Below are positions 9,088 through 18,013 of a stretch of DNA of 64,000 nucleotides, piece after piece (positions within the stretch are counted from its first letter, which is position 1; each line of letters starts with the position of its first letter). This DNA comes from Allolucifera butyrica (GTDB lineage: Bacteria > Bacillota > Negativicutes > Sporomusales > UPPP01), in NCBI RefSeq assembly GCF_900476375.1, contig NZ_UPPP01000067.1:23818-87817 (forward strand), written 5' to 3'. The translations under genes and the position numbers were made by a program. Below the pieces are notes generated by a model. That model saw nothing but the letters and a program-made list of their open reading frames with translations. It did no database searches and was not told where the DNA came from.

Positions 9088-9124
9088 AAAGGCCCGAACC
9101 CATCTTGAGGTTCGGGCCTTTCCT
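9088..9124 (+). terminator. Rho-independent terminator
   Basis: AAAGGCCCGAACC pairs over 13 bp with GGTTCGGGCCTTT around CATCTTGA, followed by a short pyrimidine run. Confidence 0.8.
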
Positions 9125-9148
9125 TTATGGGATCGGAAAGTATAACTT
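9125..9148 (+). repeat. 24-bp dispersed repeat, copy 1
   Basis: TTATGGGATCGGAAAGTATA followed by ACTT. The same sequence with one mismatch lies at 60293-60316; both follow a terminator hairpin. Confidence 0.6.
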
Positions 9149-9355
9149 TTCGGGTTGTTTCTAAAAATAACACATTCTTCTTACAATCGAAAAGTAAAAT
9201 ACTTTCCTTCCACTTAAAGACCCTTTGGGGCTTTCTTGAATAAACAAAAAGCAAAAGTTGTTCATTTTTAATTGCGGCTGCGTGTTACAGTAAGTAAGGA
9301 TTTCAGTTTGGGGCCTATTTGGTAAGACCAGAGTCAAATAAAGGAGGATTAGACG

Positions 9356-10597
9356 ATGCATAAACGTGTGGTAATTACGGGAATGGGAGCGGTTACTTCT
9401 CTGGGGATGGGGGCGGATAAACTTTGGCATTCCGTAAAAAGCGGGAATTCCGGCATCAGCCGGATTGAAAGGATTGATGTAGCGGACTTCCCTACGCAGG
9501 TTGCGGCGGAAATAAAAGACTTTGATCCCGGTTATTTTATGGATAAAAAAGAAACCCGGCGAATGGACCGGTTTGCCCAATATGCCGTGGCGGCGACGAA
9601 AATGGCGCTTGAAAACTCGGGATTAAGCGATGCTGCAATTAAGTCACGGCGGACCGGCATGATAGTCGGTTCGGGCATAGGGGGACTGGAAACACTGGAG
9701 AATCAGCACCGTGTGTTACTGGAAAAGGGGGCGGACCGGATCAGTCCCTTCATGGTGCCGATGATGCTGCCCAATATAGCGGCGGGAATGATTGCCATTA
9801 AGTATGGAATTCAAGGATTTGTTGAATGTGTTGTGACCGCCTGTGCTTCTTCCAGCAATGCCATTGGCGATGCTTATAAATTAATCCAAAGAAATGCCGC
9901 CGACATTATGATCGCCGGCGGAACGGAGGCGCCGATTACCCGCCTGGCTATGGCCGGGTTCTGCGCCAGCAAAGCGATGACCAGGAACCCGGACCCTAAC
10001 ACTGCCTGCAGGCCTTTCGACAGGGAGCGGGATGGATTTGTTATGGGGGAAGGAGCAGGAGTGCTGATTCTCGAAGAATTGAATCATGCCCTGAAGCGAG
10101 GGGCGGATATTATTGCCGAGGTGGCAGGTTATGGCTGTACCAATGATGCCTACCATATAACGGCAACTGCCCCGGGCGGTGAAGGCGCCGCCGAGTGTAT
10201 AAGGCTGGCTTTGGCTGATGCCGGTTTGCCGCCGGAGGATATTCAATATATTAATGCTCATGGTACTTCAACGGAGTTAAACGATAAAGCCGAAACAGCC
10301 GCCATAAAGTCTGTATTTGGCGGTCACGCCGGTCAGTTGGCCGTAAGCTCGACAAAATCAATGACCGGCCATCTGCTGGGAGCTGCCGGAGCTGTTGAGG
10401 CGATTGTTACCGCCTATGCCATTAAAGACGGTTTTATACCGCCCACGATAAATTATAGAAGTCCCGATCCGGAATGTAATCTTGACTATGTTCCGAACCA
10501 GGGGAAAAAAGCGGCGATTACCCATGCGCTTACGAATTCCTTTGGCTTTGGGGGACAGAATGCAACTTTGGTTCTAAAAGCGTGTGAAATGTTATAA
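9356..10597 (+). CDS. fabF: Beta-ketoacyl-ACP synthase II
   Basis: 413 residues, the full length of FabF. The Cys-His-His triad is present: C163 in VTACASSSNAIG, H302 in NAHGTSTELND and H339 in KSMTGHLLGAAG. The enzyme condenses malonyl-ACP with acyl-ACP in cytoplasmic fatty-acid elongation. The start at 9356 follows AAAGGAGG. Here it stands alone, away from a fab cluster, so it may be an accessory copy. Confidence 0.93.
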   Translation: MHKRVVITGMGAVTSLGMGADKLWHSVKSGNSGISRIERIDVADFPTQVAAEIKDFDPGYFMDKKETRRMDRFAQYAVAATKMALENSGLSDAAIKSRRTGMIVGSGIGGLETLENQHRVLLEKGADRISPFMVPMMLPNIAAGMIAIKYGIQGFVECVVTACASSSNAIGDAYKLIQRNAADIMIAGGTEAPITRLAMAGFCASKAMTRNPDPNTACRPFDRERDGFVMGEGAGVLILEELNHALKRGADIIAEVAGYGCTNDAYHITATAPGGEGAAECIRLALADAGLPPEDIQYINAHGTSTELNDKAETAAIKSVFGGHAGQLAVSSTKSMTGHLLGAAGAVEAIVTAYAIKDGFIPPTINYRSPDPECNLDYVPNQGKKAAITHALTNSFGFGGQNATLVLKACEML

Positions 10598-10647
10598 GCG
10601 TTTATCCGCTACTGGGCGATAGTTGTTTAAAGGAGGGAGGATGTCCA

Positions 10648-11535
10648 ATGGATTTAAAGGCAACCATCGCAGAATGTATTCGTTATGTTGAAGACAATCT
10701 TTATGAAAAGATTTCCCTGGATGACGTCGCCGGGTATTGTGGAATATCAAAATATTATTTGCATAGGATGTTTAAATCATTGACGGGAGAACCATTAATG
10801 GATTATGTCCAATCCCGCAAACTCTCATCCAGCCTAGGCGAACTGAAAGATACGAATAAACGGATCATAGACATTGCCATGGATTATGGTTTTGATTATG
10901 AACAGTCCTATATTAGAGCATTCCGGAAAAAATTTGGGGTTACACCCCTGAAAGTCAGGTCGGAACCGGTGTCACTCAACATTCAAGAGAAAATAAACGT
11001 AGATGAAATTTTATCAGTCAGTAATTCGGTGGTATACAAACCGTCATTTATGTTTAAACAAAGATTTTTCCTGACTGGTGTAAAGCATAAGATTATGAGC
11101 AAGTCCGGCGACAAAGTTGCCAACCTTTATGGGCGGGATTTCTTCTATAATCATAAGCAGCGGATTCCCAATCCGGTTGATTCGCGAGTTTACTTCGGCT
11201 ATACGGACTGGAGTGATAATGAAAACGGCTGTATCTATTATATGCCGTCCATTCAAGTGCAGGATCTAAATCATATACCGGCGGGAATGGAAGGAATCTC
11301 CATACCCGCCCATAAATACGTAGTTTTTCGTTTTGTCGGCTTTTTTCGTCCCGACGACATAAACGGCAGACAGGTAGGACGCCTGCTGGTTCACATGTAT
11401 TCTAAATGGATTTTTAAGTCGGGTTATAAATTTGCCGATACATTCCGGTTTGAATATATTGATACCCAATTATCCAAAGATAATTACTGTGAGTTGGATA
11501 TATATCAGCCGATTGCAGATGCCAATAAAAATTAA
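10648..11535 (+). CDS. AraC-family regulator with effector-binding domain
   Basis: 295 residues. An AraC DNA-binding domain with two HTH motifs occupies residues 1 to ~105 (DVAGYCGISKYYLHRMFKSL, then DIAMDYGFDYEQSYIRAFRK). The remainder resembles the GyrI-like/AraC effector-binding fold (GISIPAHKYVVFRFVGF and a C-terminal IYQPIAD). Such N-terminal HTH proteins (Rob/SoxS-like with GyrI tail) respond to small hydrophobic molecules. Good ribosome site GGAGG. It lies 50 bases after fabF, with no obvious target nearby. Confidence 0.85.
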   Translation: MDLKATIAECIRYVEDNLYEKISLDDVAGYCGISKYYLHRMFKSLTGEPLMDYVQSRKLSSSLGELKDTNKRIIDIAMDYGFDYEQSYIRAFRKKFGVTPLKVRSEPVSLNIQEKINVDEILSVSNSVVYKPSFMFKQRFFLTGVKHKIMSKSGDKVANLYGRDFFYNHKQRIPNPVDSRVYFGYTDWSDNENGCIYYMPSIQVQDLNHIPAGMEGISIPAHKYVVFRFVGFFRPDDINGRQVGRLLVHMYSKWIFKSGYKFADTFRFEYIDTQLSKDNYCELDIYQPIADANKN

Positions 11536-11590
11536 ATGGCCAAAATTGAAAAAAGGAATCCAATTTCAAGAAGATGTGCAGTGTATTGAC

Positions 11591-11642
11591 TACAAAACGC
11601 CTGTGAAAATTAGTTTGATTTAGCAGGCGTTTTGTATTTTTA
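11591..11642 (+). terminator. Rho-independent terminator
   Basis: TACAAAACGCCTG pairs over 13 bp with CAGGCGTTTTGTA (11624-11636), followed by TTTTT. Confidence 0.8.
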
Positions 11643-11712
11643 CAGAAAATTATATAATACTTATTGTATCGTCCTGTTTTTGGTGAATTTTAGATGAAAG
11701 CGGGAAAAAGAA

Positions 11713-12273
11713 ATGGATTGGATTGAATTAATAAAAGAATACGACCCTTTCAATGAACAGGAAAAAAAGGACCAGGCAATGATTTTAGATTGTATTGCCG
11801 GTTTTGACGATATTTTGACCCGGAATAACCGGCTTGCCCATATAACAAGCTCGGCCTTTGCTGTTAATAAAACCAAAAATAAAGTGTTAATGGTACATCA
11901 TAATATATATAATAGCTGGTCATGGACAGGCGGCCACGCGGACGGAGAGACCGATTTATTAGCCGTCGCGATGAGAGAATTAACGGAAGAAACCGGTGTG
12001 AAACGGATTCGCCCGTTGACGGAGAAGATCTTCTCCTTGGATGTACTCCCGGTAGCCGGGCATATCAAAAGAGAAGAATATGTGTCGGCTCATGTGCATT
12101 TATCAGTTGCCTTTCTGATTGAGGCGGATGAGAAAGAAAGGCTTATTGTTAAAGCCGACGAGAATAGCGGTGTTCAGTGGATTCCTATGGACGAGATAAC
12201 TATATATTCCAATGAACCACATATGCGGAAAGTCTACAACAAAATAATTGCCAAGCTTAGGAAATTATTTTAA
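11713..12273 (+). CDS. Nudix hydrolase
   Basis: 186 residues. The Nudix box is GGHADGETDLLAVAMRELTE followed by ETGV, i.e. the RE..EE..G metal-binding signature but with one more residue between the first Glu and RE than the classical pattern. A GGHxDG subgroup with this spacing is familiar to me. Nudix enzymes hydrolyse nucleoside diphosphate derivatives; the substrate is not evident. The ribosome site before ATG 11713 is weak. It sits alone between two terminated units. Confidence 0.82.
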   Translation: MDWIELIKEYDPFNEQEKKDQAMILDCIAGFDDILTRNNRLAHITSSAFAVNKTKNKVLMVHHNIYNSWSWTGGHADGETDLLAVAMRELTEETGVKRIRPLTEKIFSLDVLPVAGHIKREEYVSAHVHLSVAFLIEADEKERLIVKADENSGVQWIPMDEITIYSNEPHMRKVYNKIIAKLRKLF

Positions 12274-12344
12274 GTATTTTTCCTTAATTTTCGATATATA
12301 TAGTAGAACCGGTGGACGGCATGCTTATCGTGGGAGGTGGTTCT

Positions 12345-13487
12345 ATGCAAAAAATAACGCTGGAGGAGATACGGCCGGGCGTGTCCTTAACAAGACCGCT
12401 TATTGCAGATGATGGTACGGTTTTACTTCATGAGGGCATAGAAATGAAGGAACGGTATATTGAATATCTGCGTAGAAACGGAATTACCTCCCTGTTTATT
12501 GGGGACCCGGAAGTTAAAGGCACGGCTGATAGGGAAGGAAATATCTATGACCAGGAACAACGGCAGGAAGCCGTGAAAGCTGCCCGGGAGCAAGTCAATC
12601 AGTTTAGGGTTGGTAAAGGAATACATCTAGAGGGAGTAAAGGACATTGTCGCCGACATAATTAACCGGGTTGGCCGGGACCCGGAAAAGATGCTTTATCT
12701 TCTGGACATCCGCCGCAAAAAAGAATATATGTTTTCTCATGCCGTTAATACTTGCATTTTGTCAGTTATGACCGGAATGGGTATGGGATATGACGCTAGC
12801 CAGTTAAATGAGCTGGGGTTGGCAGCCATGCTCCATGATATTGGGAAAATTAAATTTTCCCGGCAGTTAGCGCTGCAGTTTCCTGAATATTTGTCAAAAG
12901 AATCCAGGGAGGAATACCGGCGGCATTCATTCTACTCTTTGGAGATCCTACGGGAAAACCCCGCTTTGTCCGATAATGTCATTAACGCCTGTTTTCAGCA
13001 TCACGAACGCTGGAACGGCAGCGGTTATCCCATGGGCATTAAGGGAGAAGCCATTTCCGAGTATGCGCAGATTATCGGCATTGCCGATGTTTATGACCGT
13101 TTAATTACGGGGCTGCCGCACCGTCTGCCCACGCCGGTATATTTTGCCGTTGCCATTCTGAATAGAGCCGCGGGAGACTATTTTAACCCGGCTATTATCG
13201 ACCATTTTAACCAAAATGTGGCCATTTACCCGATGGGTAAGACGGTACGGCTTAACAATCAGCAGAACGGCGTGATTCTTGGTGTAGGCATAAAAAATAA
13301 AACAACTCCCATCGTTCGCATTACTTCAGACAAGGATGGTAAACCAGTCAATCAGGTCGTTGAACTGGATCTTTTAAAGAATCCGGAACTGTTCATTGTT
13401 GATTTTGAGGATCCTTATTTCAGTTACACTAAGGCATATGCCGACCGCGTCTATAACGACAATACCAAAAGAGGGGCTGATGCCTGA
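12345..13487 (+). CDS. HD-GYP domain cyclic-di-GMP phosphodiesterase
   Basis: 380 residues. The N-terminal ~110 residues resemble DUF3391, common before HD-GYP domains. The HD-GYP domain has HAVNTC, LHDIGK (around residue 164) and HHERWNGSGYP (around 219), followed by GIADVYDRL; metal ligands and the GYP motif are intact, so hydrolysis of cyclic di-GMP to GMP is expected. ATG 12345 is chosen because GGGAGGTGG at 12332-12340 precedes it, whereas a GTG at 12312 has no site. No receiver or membrane segment is present. Confidence 0.88.
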   Translation: MQKITLEEIRPGVSLTRPLIADDGTVLLHEGIEMKERYIEYLRRNGITSLFIGDPEVKGTADREGNIYDQEQRQEAVKAAREQVNQFRVGKGIHLEGVKDIVADIINRVGRDPEKMLYLLDIRRKKEYMFSHAVNTCILSVMTGMGMGYDASQLNELGLAAMLHDIGKIKFSRQLALQFPEYLSKESREEYRRHSFYSLEILRENPALSDNVINACFQHHERWNGSGYPMGIKGEAISEYAQIIGIADVYDRLITGLPHRLPTPVYFAVAILNRAAGDYFNPAIIDHFNQNVAIYPMGKTVRLNNQQNGVILGVGIKNKTTPIVRITSDKDGKPVNQVVELDLLKNPELFIVDFEDPYFSYTKAYADRVYNDNTKRGADA

Positions 13488-13505
13488 TAAGAGCCGGTTT
13501 CCCAG

Positions 13506-13541
13506 ATTAAAAAAAGTACCCCCCATCAAACGGTGGGGGGT
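13506..13541 (-). terminator. Minus-strand intrinsic terminator
   Basis: ACCCCCCA pairs with TGGGGGGT. The T-run (AAAAAAA on plus) follows on the minus strand, so it terminates leftward transcription although no leftward gene is adjacent. Confidence 0.55.
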
Positions 13542-13655
13542 CAATCGTAGAAAACGTGTGTAATTGTTATCGCATTTATTATCTTAACGGCAAATTGTGA
13601 CAAAAATGTGACAAACCCTCATTGAAGTAAAGATTTGTAAAAAGAAAGATTTTTT

Positions 13656-13686
13656 AAATAAAAAATAGCCCTCTAAAAAGGAGGGC
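13656..13686 (-). terminator. Minus-strand intrinsic terminator
   Basis: GCCCTC/GAGGGC hairpin with a T-rich tail on the minus strand (A-rich at 13656-13667 on plus). Confidence 0.5.
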
Positions 13687-13759
13687 AAATAGAATAATAT
13701 ATTCAGCGAGCATTTATAGTTTATTACACGATTCTTGGAATTGGATTGGAACCGATTGC

Positions 13760-13785
13760 AAAGACCGCCCTAAGCGGTCTTTCTT
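13760..13785 (+). terminator. Terminator hairpin of the AAGACCGC type
   Basis: AAAGACCGC, a 4-base loop, then GCGGTCTTT and CTT. This is the hairpin half of the dispersed repeat found at 14426 and elsewhere. Confidence 0.6.
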
Positions 13786-13896
13786 GATAACAAGGATACT
13801 GTGTCGGGAAAAATTATTTTCATGCGGACCTTCCGTAACAATCGACAGGAGCGATGAATATTATGTTAATAGATATAGTAACGGAGGTGATTAAGG

Positions 13897-14358
13897 GTGA
13901 ATCGACACGATGAGATGACTCATCATCATAATGAAGTTGAGCGGTTCCGGTTTTTTGTCCTGCCTAATAATGTCAGCGGCAGTGTAGCCATTCCTCTCAC
14001 ATTGTCGCCTACGCCGACCACCTTGGCCTCACTTACCCTGCGTTCCGACTGCCGGAATACCGTATTATTATCGGCAACTGTCGGCTGGCTGGCTGTAACT
14101 AACGGTACGGGATTAGCCCGGGTTGATGTGTTATTTAGAATCTGGCGTGGTGCCCCTGTGACAGGCGCTTTAATTTTCAGTGCCGATGACAGCGCGTCAA
14201 GCACTGCTGACAACAGCCGGGTTAGCTCTTTTAGTCATGTTGATACCTTGTTAACAAGACCGTTCTCTTACTTCCTCACAGCGGAATTACCGGATGCCGG
14301 CAGTGCCGCAACGGTAATTGGCCCGGTTACTTTTACCGCCATAGAATTTGAGAGGTAG
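13897..14358 (+). CDS. Beta-rich protein, possibly surface/spore associated
   Basis: 153 residues from GTG 13897, behind GGAGGTGAT. It has an N-terminal His/Glu segment (MTHHHNEVERFRFF) and then repeated Thr/Ser/Val-rich strands (LTLSPTPTTLASLTLRSDC, RVDVLFRIWRGAPVTG). No signal peptide or membrane helix. The strand pattern suggests a small jelly-roll domain like those on spore or appendage proteins, but this is only an impression; the family was not recognised. The ribosome site is excellent, so it is likely real. It is followed by a dispersed repeat containing a terminator. Confidence 0.65.
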   Translation: MNRHDEMTHHHNEVERFRFFVLPNNVSGSVAIPLTLSPTPTTLASLTLRSDCRNTVLLSATVGWLAVTNGTGLARVDVLFRIWRGAPVTGALIFSADDSASSTADNSRVSSFSHVDTLLTRPFSYFLTAELPDAGSAATVIGPVTFTAIEFER

Positions 14359-14425
14359 TTCCGGTTTTCTTTTAGATACACTGGAATTTATAAGTTAGAG
14401 CCGAAAGTCCTTACCAATCAAGGAG

Positions 14426-14471
14426 CGAGCCCTGCGCCACAGACTGAAAGACCGCGTCAGCGGTCTTTCTT
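14426..14471 (+). repeat. Dispersed repeat, copy 2, with bidirectional terminator
   Basis: GAGCCCTGCGCCAC, then GAAAGACCGC, 4 bases, GCGGTCTTTCTT. The hairpin serves the plus gene ending at 14358 and the minus gene ending at 14457, overlapping the latter's last codons. Confidence 0.65.
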
Positions 14472-15194
14472 GTTGTATTTTAAAGAAGTCATTAATCGAT
14501 CTGCCGTTGTATCCCAGAATTTTCCGTCTGAGTCATAGGTAAATATAAGCAACGCAGCCAGCCTGCCATCTCTTTTGGCGACATATACTTTCCCATGCAT
14601 CGGCATAATCAAACCGTTCATGTTGACAATTACGCGGCCGCTGGCAGTGTAAATTGCGTCGTTGCCGCCGTTCGGGTTTAGCCGGCTAAACAGCGACAGG
14701 TCTAAAATCTGGAAGGTAAATAGATTTGTTTTTGCAACGGCGTCTTGAATGGACCGGATATTTGCGGTAATATTGCGGTTGATTTCTTCAATCCGTTGTG
14801 CCTGCACGGTTTTAAACGCCGAAAAAAAATAATTCGCTCCGTCCATGGTGTCATCTCTTAGGGCGACGGCACCGGCAATATGATAAACTTTGCCGTCGCT
14901 TACCTGTAGCTGATAAAGTTTCAAATCCGTGGGCATTTTTACCGGGGAATTGGCAGGCACCTTGACTGCTGCCGCCGGCTGTGTTTTTTTATCTTTTTTG
15001 GCCGGATATAAAGCAGTAAGGTCTTTGGCCCATTGTTCAATATCCACGGCAACGAATCCATCCGGTTTGGCCATCGTGCCCAGGAAGGGGATATCCCATT
15101 CGTTGGTGCCGGCCGCAGCCGCGTAGACCGGTCCTACGAAAAGAAAACAAAGCATTATGCAGCAGAGTAGGGTACGGATCAGACTTTTTATCAT
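14457..15194 (-). CDS. Exported protein of unknown function
   Basis: 245 residues with a clear Sec signal peptide (MIKSLIRTLLCCIMLCFLFV, cleavage near VYAAAAG). The mature part has a Lys/Pro linker at about 65-85 followed by a globular domain; DNLFTFQ-like helices and VNMNGLIMPMHGKVYVAKR suggest an alpha+beta fold. Start 15194 is taken because the signal peptide begins there; an upstream in-frame start would add charged residues before it. The ribosome site is weak (GGAG 15 bases off). The family was not recognised. Exported or periplasmic location is inferred from the signal peptide. Confidence 0.65.
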   Translation of the reverse strand: MIKSLIRTLLCCIMLCFLFVGPVYAAAAGTNEWDIPFLGTMAKPDGFVAVDIEQWAKDLTALYPAKKDKKTQPAAAVKVPANSPVKMPTDLKLYQLQVSDGKVYHIAGAVALRDDTMDGANYFFSAFKTVQAQRIEEINRNITANIRSIQDAVAKTNLFTFQILDLSLFSRLNPNGGNDAIYTASGRVIVNMNGLIMPMHGKVYVAKRDGRLAALLIFTYDSDGKFWDTTADRLMTSLKYNKKDR

Positions 15195-15384
15195 TGCAAT
15201 CACTCTTTTCTCCTTAATATTGCACTCCGGCACAGCATAACCGGAATATAATTATATATAATTCCTTCTCCTGGATTATATTCCCTTTATTTGCATGCCG
15301 GCAATAGAAAATAAACGTTTAATTTCTATTGCTGCCGGATGAGAGGTCATAAATTTTTAACAAACAGTTTTTGAGTAATATGTA

Positions 15385-15412
15385 TTGACAGCTGTAATGA
15401 CATATGTATAGA
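15385..15412 (+). promoter_or_regulatory. Promoter of nadABC
   Basis: TTGACA and TATAGA are separated by 16 bp. The ACATATG repeat at 15400-15406 overlaps the spacer and a second copy at 15427-15433 lies near the expected start of transcription. Confidence 0.55.
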
Positions 15413-15433
15413 ATAATATATAAATTACATATG
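15400..15433 (+). promoter_or_regulatory. Direct ACATATG repeats, possible operator
   Basis: Two AAT(G/T)ACATATG copies 27 bp apart flank the -10 region. In Firmicutes nad biosynthesis is often repressed by NiaR in response to niacin; whether these are its sites is not shown. Confidence 0.4.
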
Positions 15434-15450
15434 CTATGATTTAGCGTAAA

Positions 15451-15526
15451 TTTAGCCTAAGAGTCAGCTATGGGGGACTGTCCGCGGGAACCGCAGCAGT
15501 CCGGCGGTGTCTCCGGCTAAAAGGAG
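15451..15526 (+). ncRNA. Structured leader of nadA covering the RBS
   Basis: TTTAGCC (15451-15457) can pair with GGCTAAA (15515-15521), which abuts the AAGGAG ribosome site. Inside lies a hairpin GGACTG-TCC-GCGG-GAA-CCGC-AG-CAGTCC (15475-15502). No known riboswitch class was recognised. Confidence 0.35.
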
Positions 15527-15536
15527 TGTCACAGGT

Positions 15537-16439
15537 ATGGATTTGCAAACGGAAGTGCGTCGGCTTAAAAAAGAACGCAATGCGGTGATTTTAGCCCACA
15601 ACTATCAGTTGGAGGAAGTACAGCAAGTCGCCGATTATGTGGGGGACTCATTCTATTTAAGCAAGATTGCGGCCAATACGAAAGAAGATGTGATTGTTTT
15701 CTGCGGCGTTCGGTTTATGGCCGAAACTGCCAAAATATTGTCGCCGCGAAAAACGGTGCTGTTGCCGGAGAGTGGCGCCGGTTGCCCGTTGGCGGATATG
15801 ATTACGGTGGAGGGCTTGCGGGAAATGAAAGCACGGTATCCCGGCGTACCGGTTGTTTGTTATATTAATTCTTCGGCGGAGGTGAAGGCGGAATGCGATA
15901 TCTGCTGCACTTCGTCCAATGCGGTAAAAATTGTCAGGTCTCTGCCGGAGCGCCGGATTCTTTTTGTGCCGGATGAAAATTTGGGGCAGTATGTTGCCCA
16001 AAAGGTTCCCGATAAAGAACTGATTCTTTGGCAGGGCCACTGCCGCACCCATGCCAAAGTAAAGCCGGCGGATGTCGAATCCGTCCGGGCCAGATATCCG
16101 GAAGCCAAAATTCTAATTCATCCCGAATGTGAGCCGGCGGTCGTCGCGATGGCCGATTTTGCCGGCAGTACCTCGGAGATTATCAATTATGCCAAACAAT
16201 CTACTGCCAAAGTCTTTATTATAGGCACCGAAGCCGGGGTTTTACATAATTTAAACGATTCCTGTCCGGAAAAGCAATTCTATTTATTGCATCCCGGGTT
16301 AATCTGTCCGAATATGAAAATGACCAGACTAAACAGCGTATATCAAGCGCTGCTTACCAGCCGGCATGAAATCGAAGTGCCGGCGGAACTGGCATACAGG
16401 GCTCAAAGTATGTTGAATAAGATGCTGGAATTAGCATAA
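15537..16439 (+). CDS. nadA: Quinolinate synthase
   Basis: 300 residues. NadA condenses iminoaspartate with dihydroxyacetone phosphate to quinolinate, using one [4Fe-4S] cluster. Signatures are ILAHNYQ near the N-terminus, FCGVRFMAETAKIL with the first cluster cysteine, CCTSSNAV, the HPECEP motif and a C-terminal LICPNMK. ATG 15537 has AAGGAG 10 bases upstream. It is the first gene of nadA-nadB-nadC, with 17 bases to nadB; quinolinate made here is used by nadC. Confidence 0.94.
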   Translation: MDLQTEVRRLKKERNAVILAHNYQLEEVQQVADYVGDSFYLSKIAANTKEDVIVFCGVRFMAETAKILSPRKTVLLPESGAGCPLADMITVEGLREMKARYPGVPVVCYINSSAEVKAECDICCTSSNAVKIVRSLPERRILFVPDENLGQYVAQKVPDKELILWQGHCRTHAKVKPADVESVRARYPEAKILIHPECEPAVVAMADFAGSTSEIINYAKQSTAKVFIIGTEAGVLHNLNDSCPEKQFYLLHPGLICPNMKMTRLNSVYQALLTSRHEIEVPAELAYRAQSMLNKMLELA

Positions 16440-16456
16440 CGGCGGAGTGGTGAGAT

Positions 16457-18013
16457 ATGTTTTACAGGAATTCCGCAGAAGACCGCCAGGTTTATGATGT
16501 GGTGGTTATTGGTTCCGGGATTGCCGGGATGGCAGCCGCTTTATCCCTCAATCCCGGACTGAAGGTGGCGCTGGTCAGTAAGGAGCGGCTTAGTGCCAGC
16601 AGTACTTATAAGGCTCAGGGAGGGATGGCGGTCGCTATCGGCAAGGAAGATAGTTTCCAGGAACATATTGCCGATACGCTGCGGGTTGGCCGGGGTTTAT
16701 GCCGGCCGGAAGCAGTAAAAGTGATGGTGGAAGGAGGACCGGCAGCACTGAAGTTTTTGCAGTCTCTTGGCGCGGATTTTAATCATAAGGAGACTGATTT
16801 GTATTTAACCAGGGAAGGCGGTCATTCCCGCCGCCGTATTGTCCACTATTACGATTATACGGGGAAGCACATTGCCGAAATTATGGCGGCAGCGATGCCC
16901 GGGCGGGTAAATATAGACCGGTGGGAGAATTGTTTTCTGACCGGGATTTTAACGCAAGACAGGCAGTGTTGCGGCTGTACTTTGTTATATAACGGCCAGG
17001 TTGTCGTTTTGCAGGCCGGAGCGGTTGTCGTCGCCACCGGCGGCTATAGCGGATTATTTGCCCGGTCAACCAATCCCGCTGCCGGCGGTGACGGAATCGC
17101 CACCGCCTACCGGGCGGGAGCGGTGATTGCCGATATGGAATTTGTCCAATTTCATCCGACTACCTTTACAGCTCCCGGCCGCGAAGTATTTCTTTTGACC
17201 GAGGCCTTGCGGGGAGAAGGCGCGCTGCTGCGTAATGCGGCTGGCGAACGGTTTATGACGGCATATCATCCGGATGGGGAATTGGCGCCCCGGGATGAAG
17301 TTTCCCGGGCCATCCTGCAAGAAATGAAGCAGGCAGGGCAAGAATTTGTTTATTTAGACGCCAGACATCTTGGCAGGAAATTTTTGACCGATCGGTTCCG
17401 GCAGGTTTACGCGGAACTAGAGTCCGCCGGATATTTGCTGGAACGGGATTTGATACCCGTCGCGCCGGCGGCGCATTATGCAATTGGCGGTATTTTGACC
17501 GACCTTTGGGGCAAAACGACATTAGACGGGTTATATGCCTGCGGGGAGGCCGCAGCTACGGGGGTGCATGGCGCCAACCGGCTGGCCAGCAATTCCCTGC
17601 TGGAAAGCGTTGTATTCGGTCGCAGAGCCGCCATAGCGATCGAACAGGAACTGCGCCGGACGGTTCGACCGGAAATTCCCGACAAAACCGGGGAGAAAGG
17701 CTGCCGGATTAACTGTCAAAGGCTGGGGGCGGAATTGGAACGAGCTGCCGGGGCCGTCCGCAGGGAAGAAGCGATGAAATCTTTACTGGAGCAGTTGCAA
17801 TGCCGGCCGGAAGAATATGATGTGTCTTTAACTGCTGAATGGTATCAGGAGTTCAACTCATTGCTGCTGGCGAGAATGCTGCTGGAGGCGGCCATAATCC
17901 GCCGGGAAAGCAGGGGAACGCATTACCGGTCCGACTATCCCCGGAAAAATGACGCGGATTTTAACCGGCATATTATACATCAATGGGGAAAGAAGGCGGT
18001 GCTGGATGAATAA
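16457..18013 (+). CDS. nadB: L-aspartate oxidase
   Basis: 518 residues, the usual NadB length. The FAD-binding Rossmann motif is VIGSGIAGMAAALS near the N-terminus, followed by STYKAQGGMAVA and the active-site stretch RDEVSRAI. The succinate dehydrogenase-like flavoprotein oxidises aspartate to iminoaspartate for NadA; in anaerobes fumarate is the likely electron acceptor. It ends VLDE and its last 8 bases overlap the start of nadC, indicating translational coupling. Confidence 0.94.
   Translation: MFYRNSAEDRQVYDVVVIGSGIAGMAAALSLNPGLKVALVSKERLSASSTYKAQGGMAVAIGKEDSFQEHIADTLRVGRGLCRPEAVKVMVEGGPAALKFLQSLGADFNHKETDLYLTREGGHSRRRIVHYYDYTGKHIAEIMAAAMPGRVNIDRWENCFLTGILTQDRQCCGCTLLYNGQVVVLQAGAVVVATGGYSGLFARSTNPAAGGDGIATAYRAGAVIADMEFVQFHPTTFTAPGREVFLLTEALRGEGALLRNAAGERFMTAYHPDGELAPRDEVSRAILQEMKQAGQEFVYLDARHLGRKFLTDRFRQVYAELESAGYLLERDLIPVAPAAHYAIGGILTDLWGKTTLDGLYACGEAAATGVHGANRLASNSLLESVVFGRRAAIAIEQELRRTVRPEIPDKTGEKGCRINCQRLGAELERAAGAVRREEAMKSLLEQLQCRPEEYDVSLTAEWYQEFNSLLLARMLLEAAIIRRESRGTHYRSDYPRKNDADFNRHIIHQWGKKAVLDE

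Larger units (their letters stand above)
13488..13896. other. Gene-free region with minus-strand terminators
   Basis: It contains two hairpins whose T-runs are on the minus strand (13506-13541 and 13656-13686), a plus-type hairpin (13760-13785), and TGTGACAAA twice at 13595-13615. No ORF was recognised. A minus-strand small RNA is possible; see findings. Confidence 0.45.
15195..15536. other. nad operon regulatory region
   Basis: It contains a sigma-A-like promoter, two AAT(G/T)ACATATG repeats, and a leader with a 7-bp long-range stem; see the separate entries. Confidence 0.5.
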
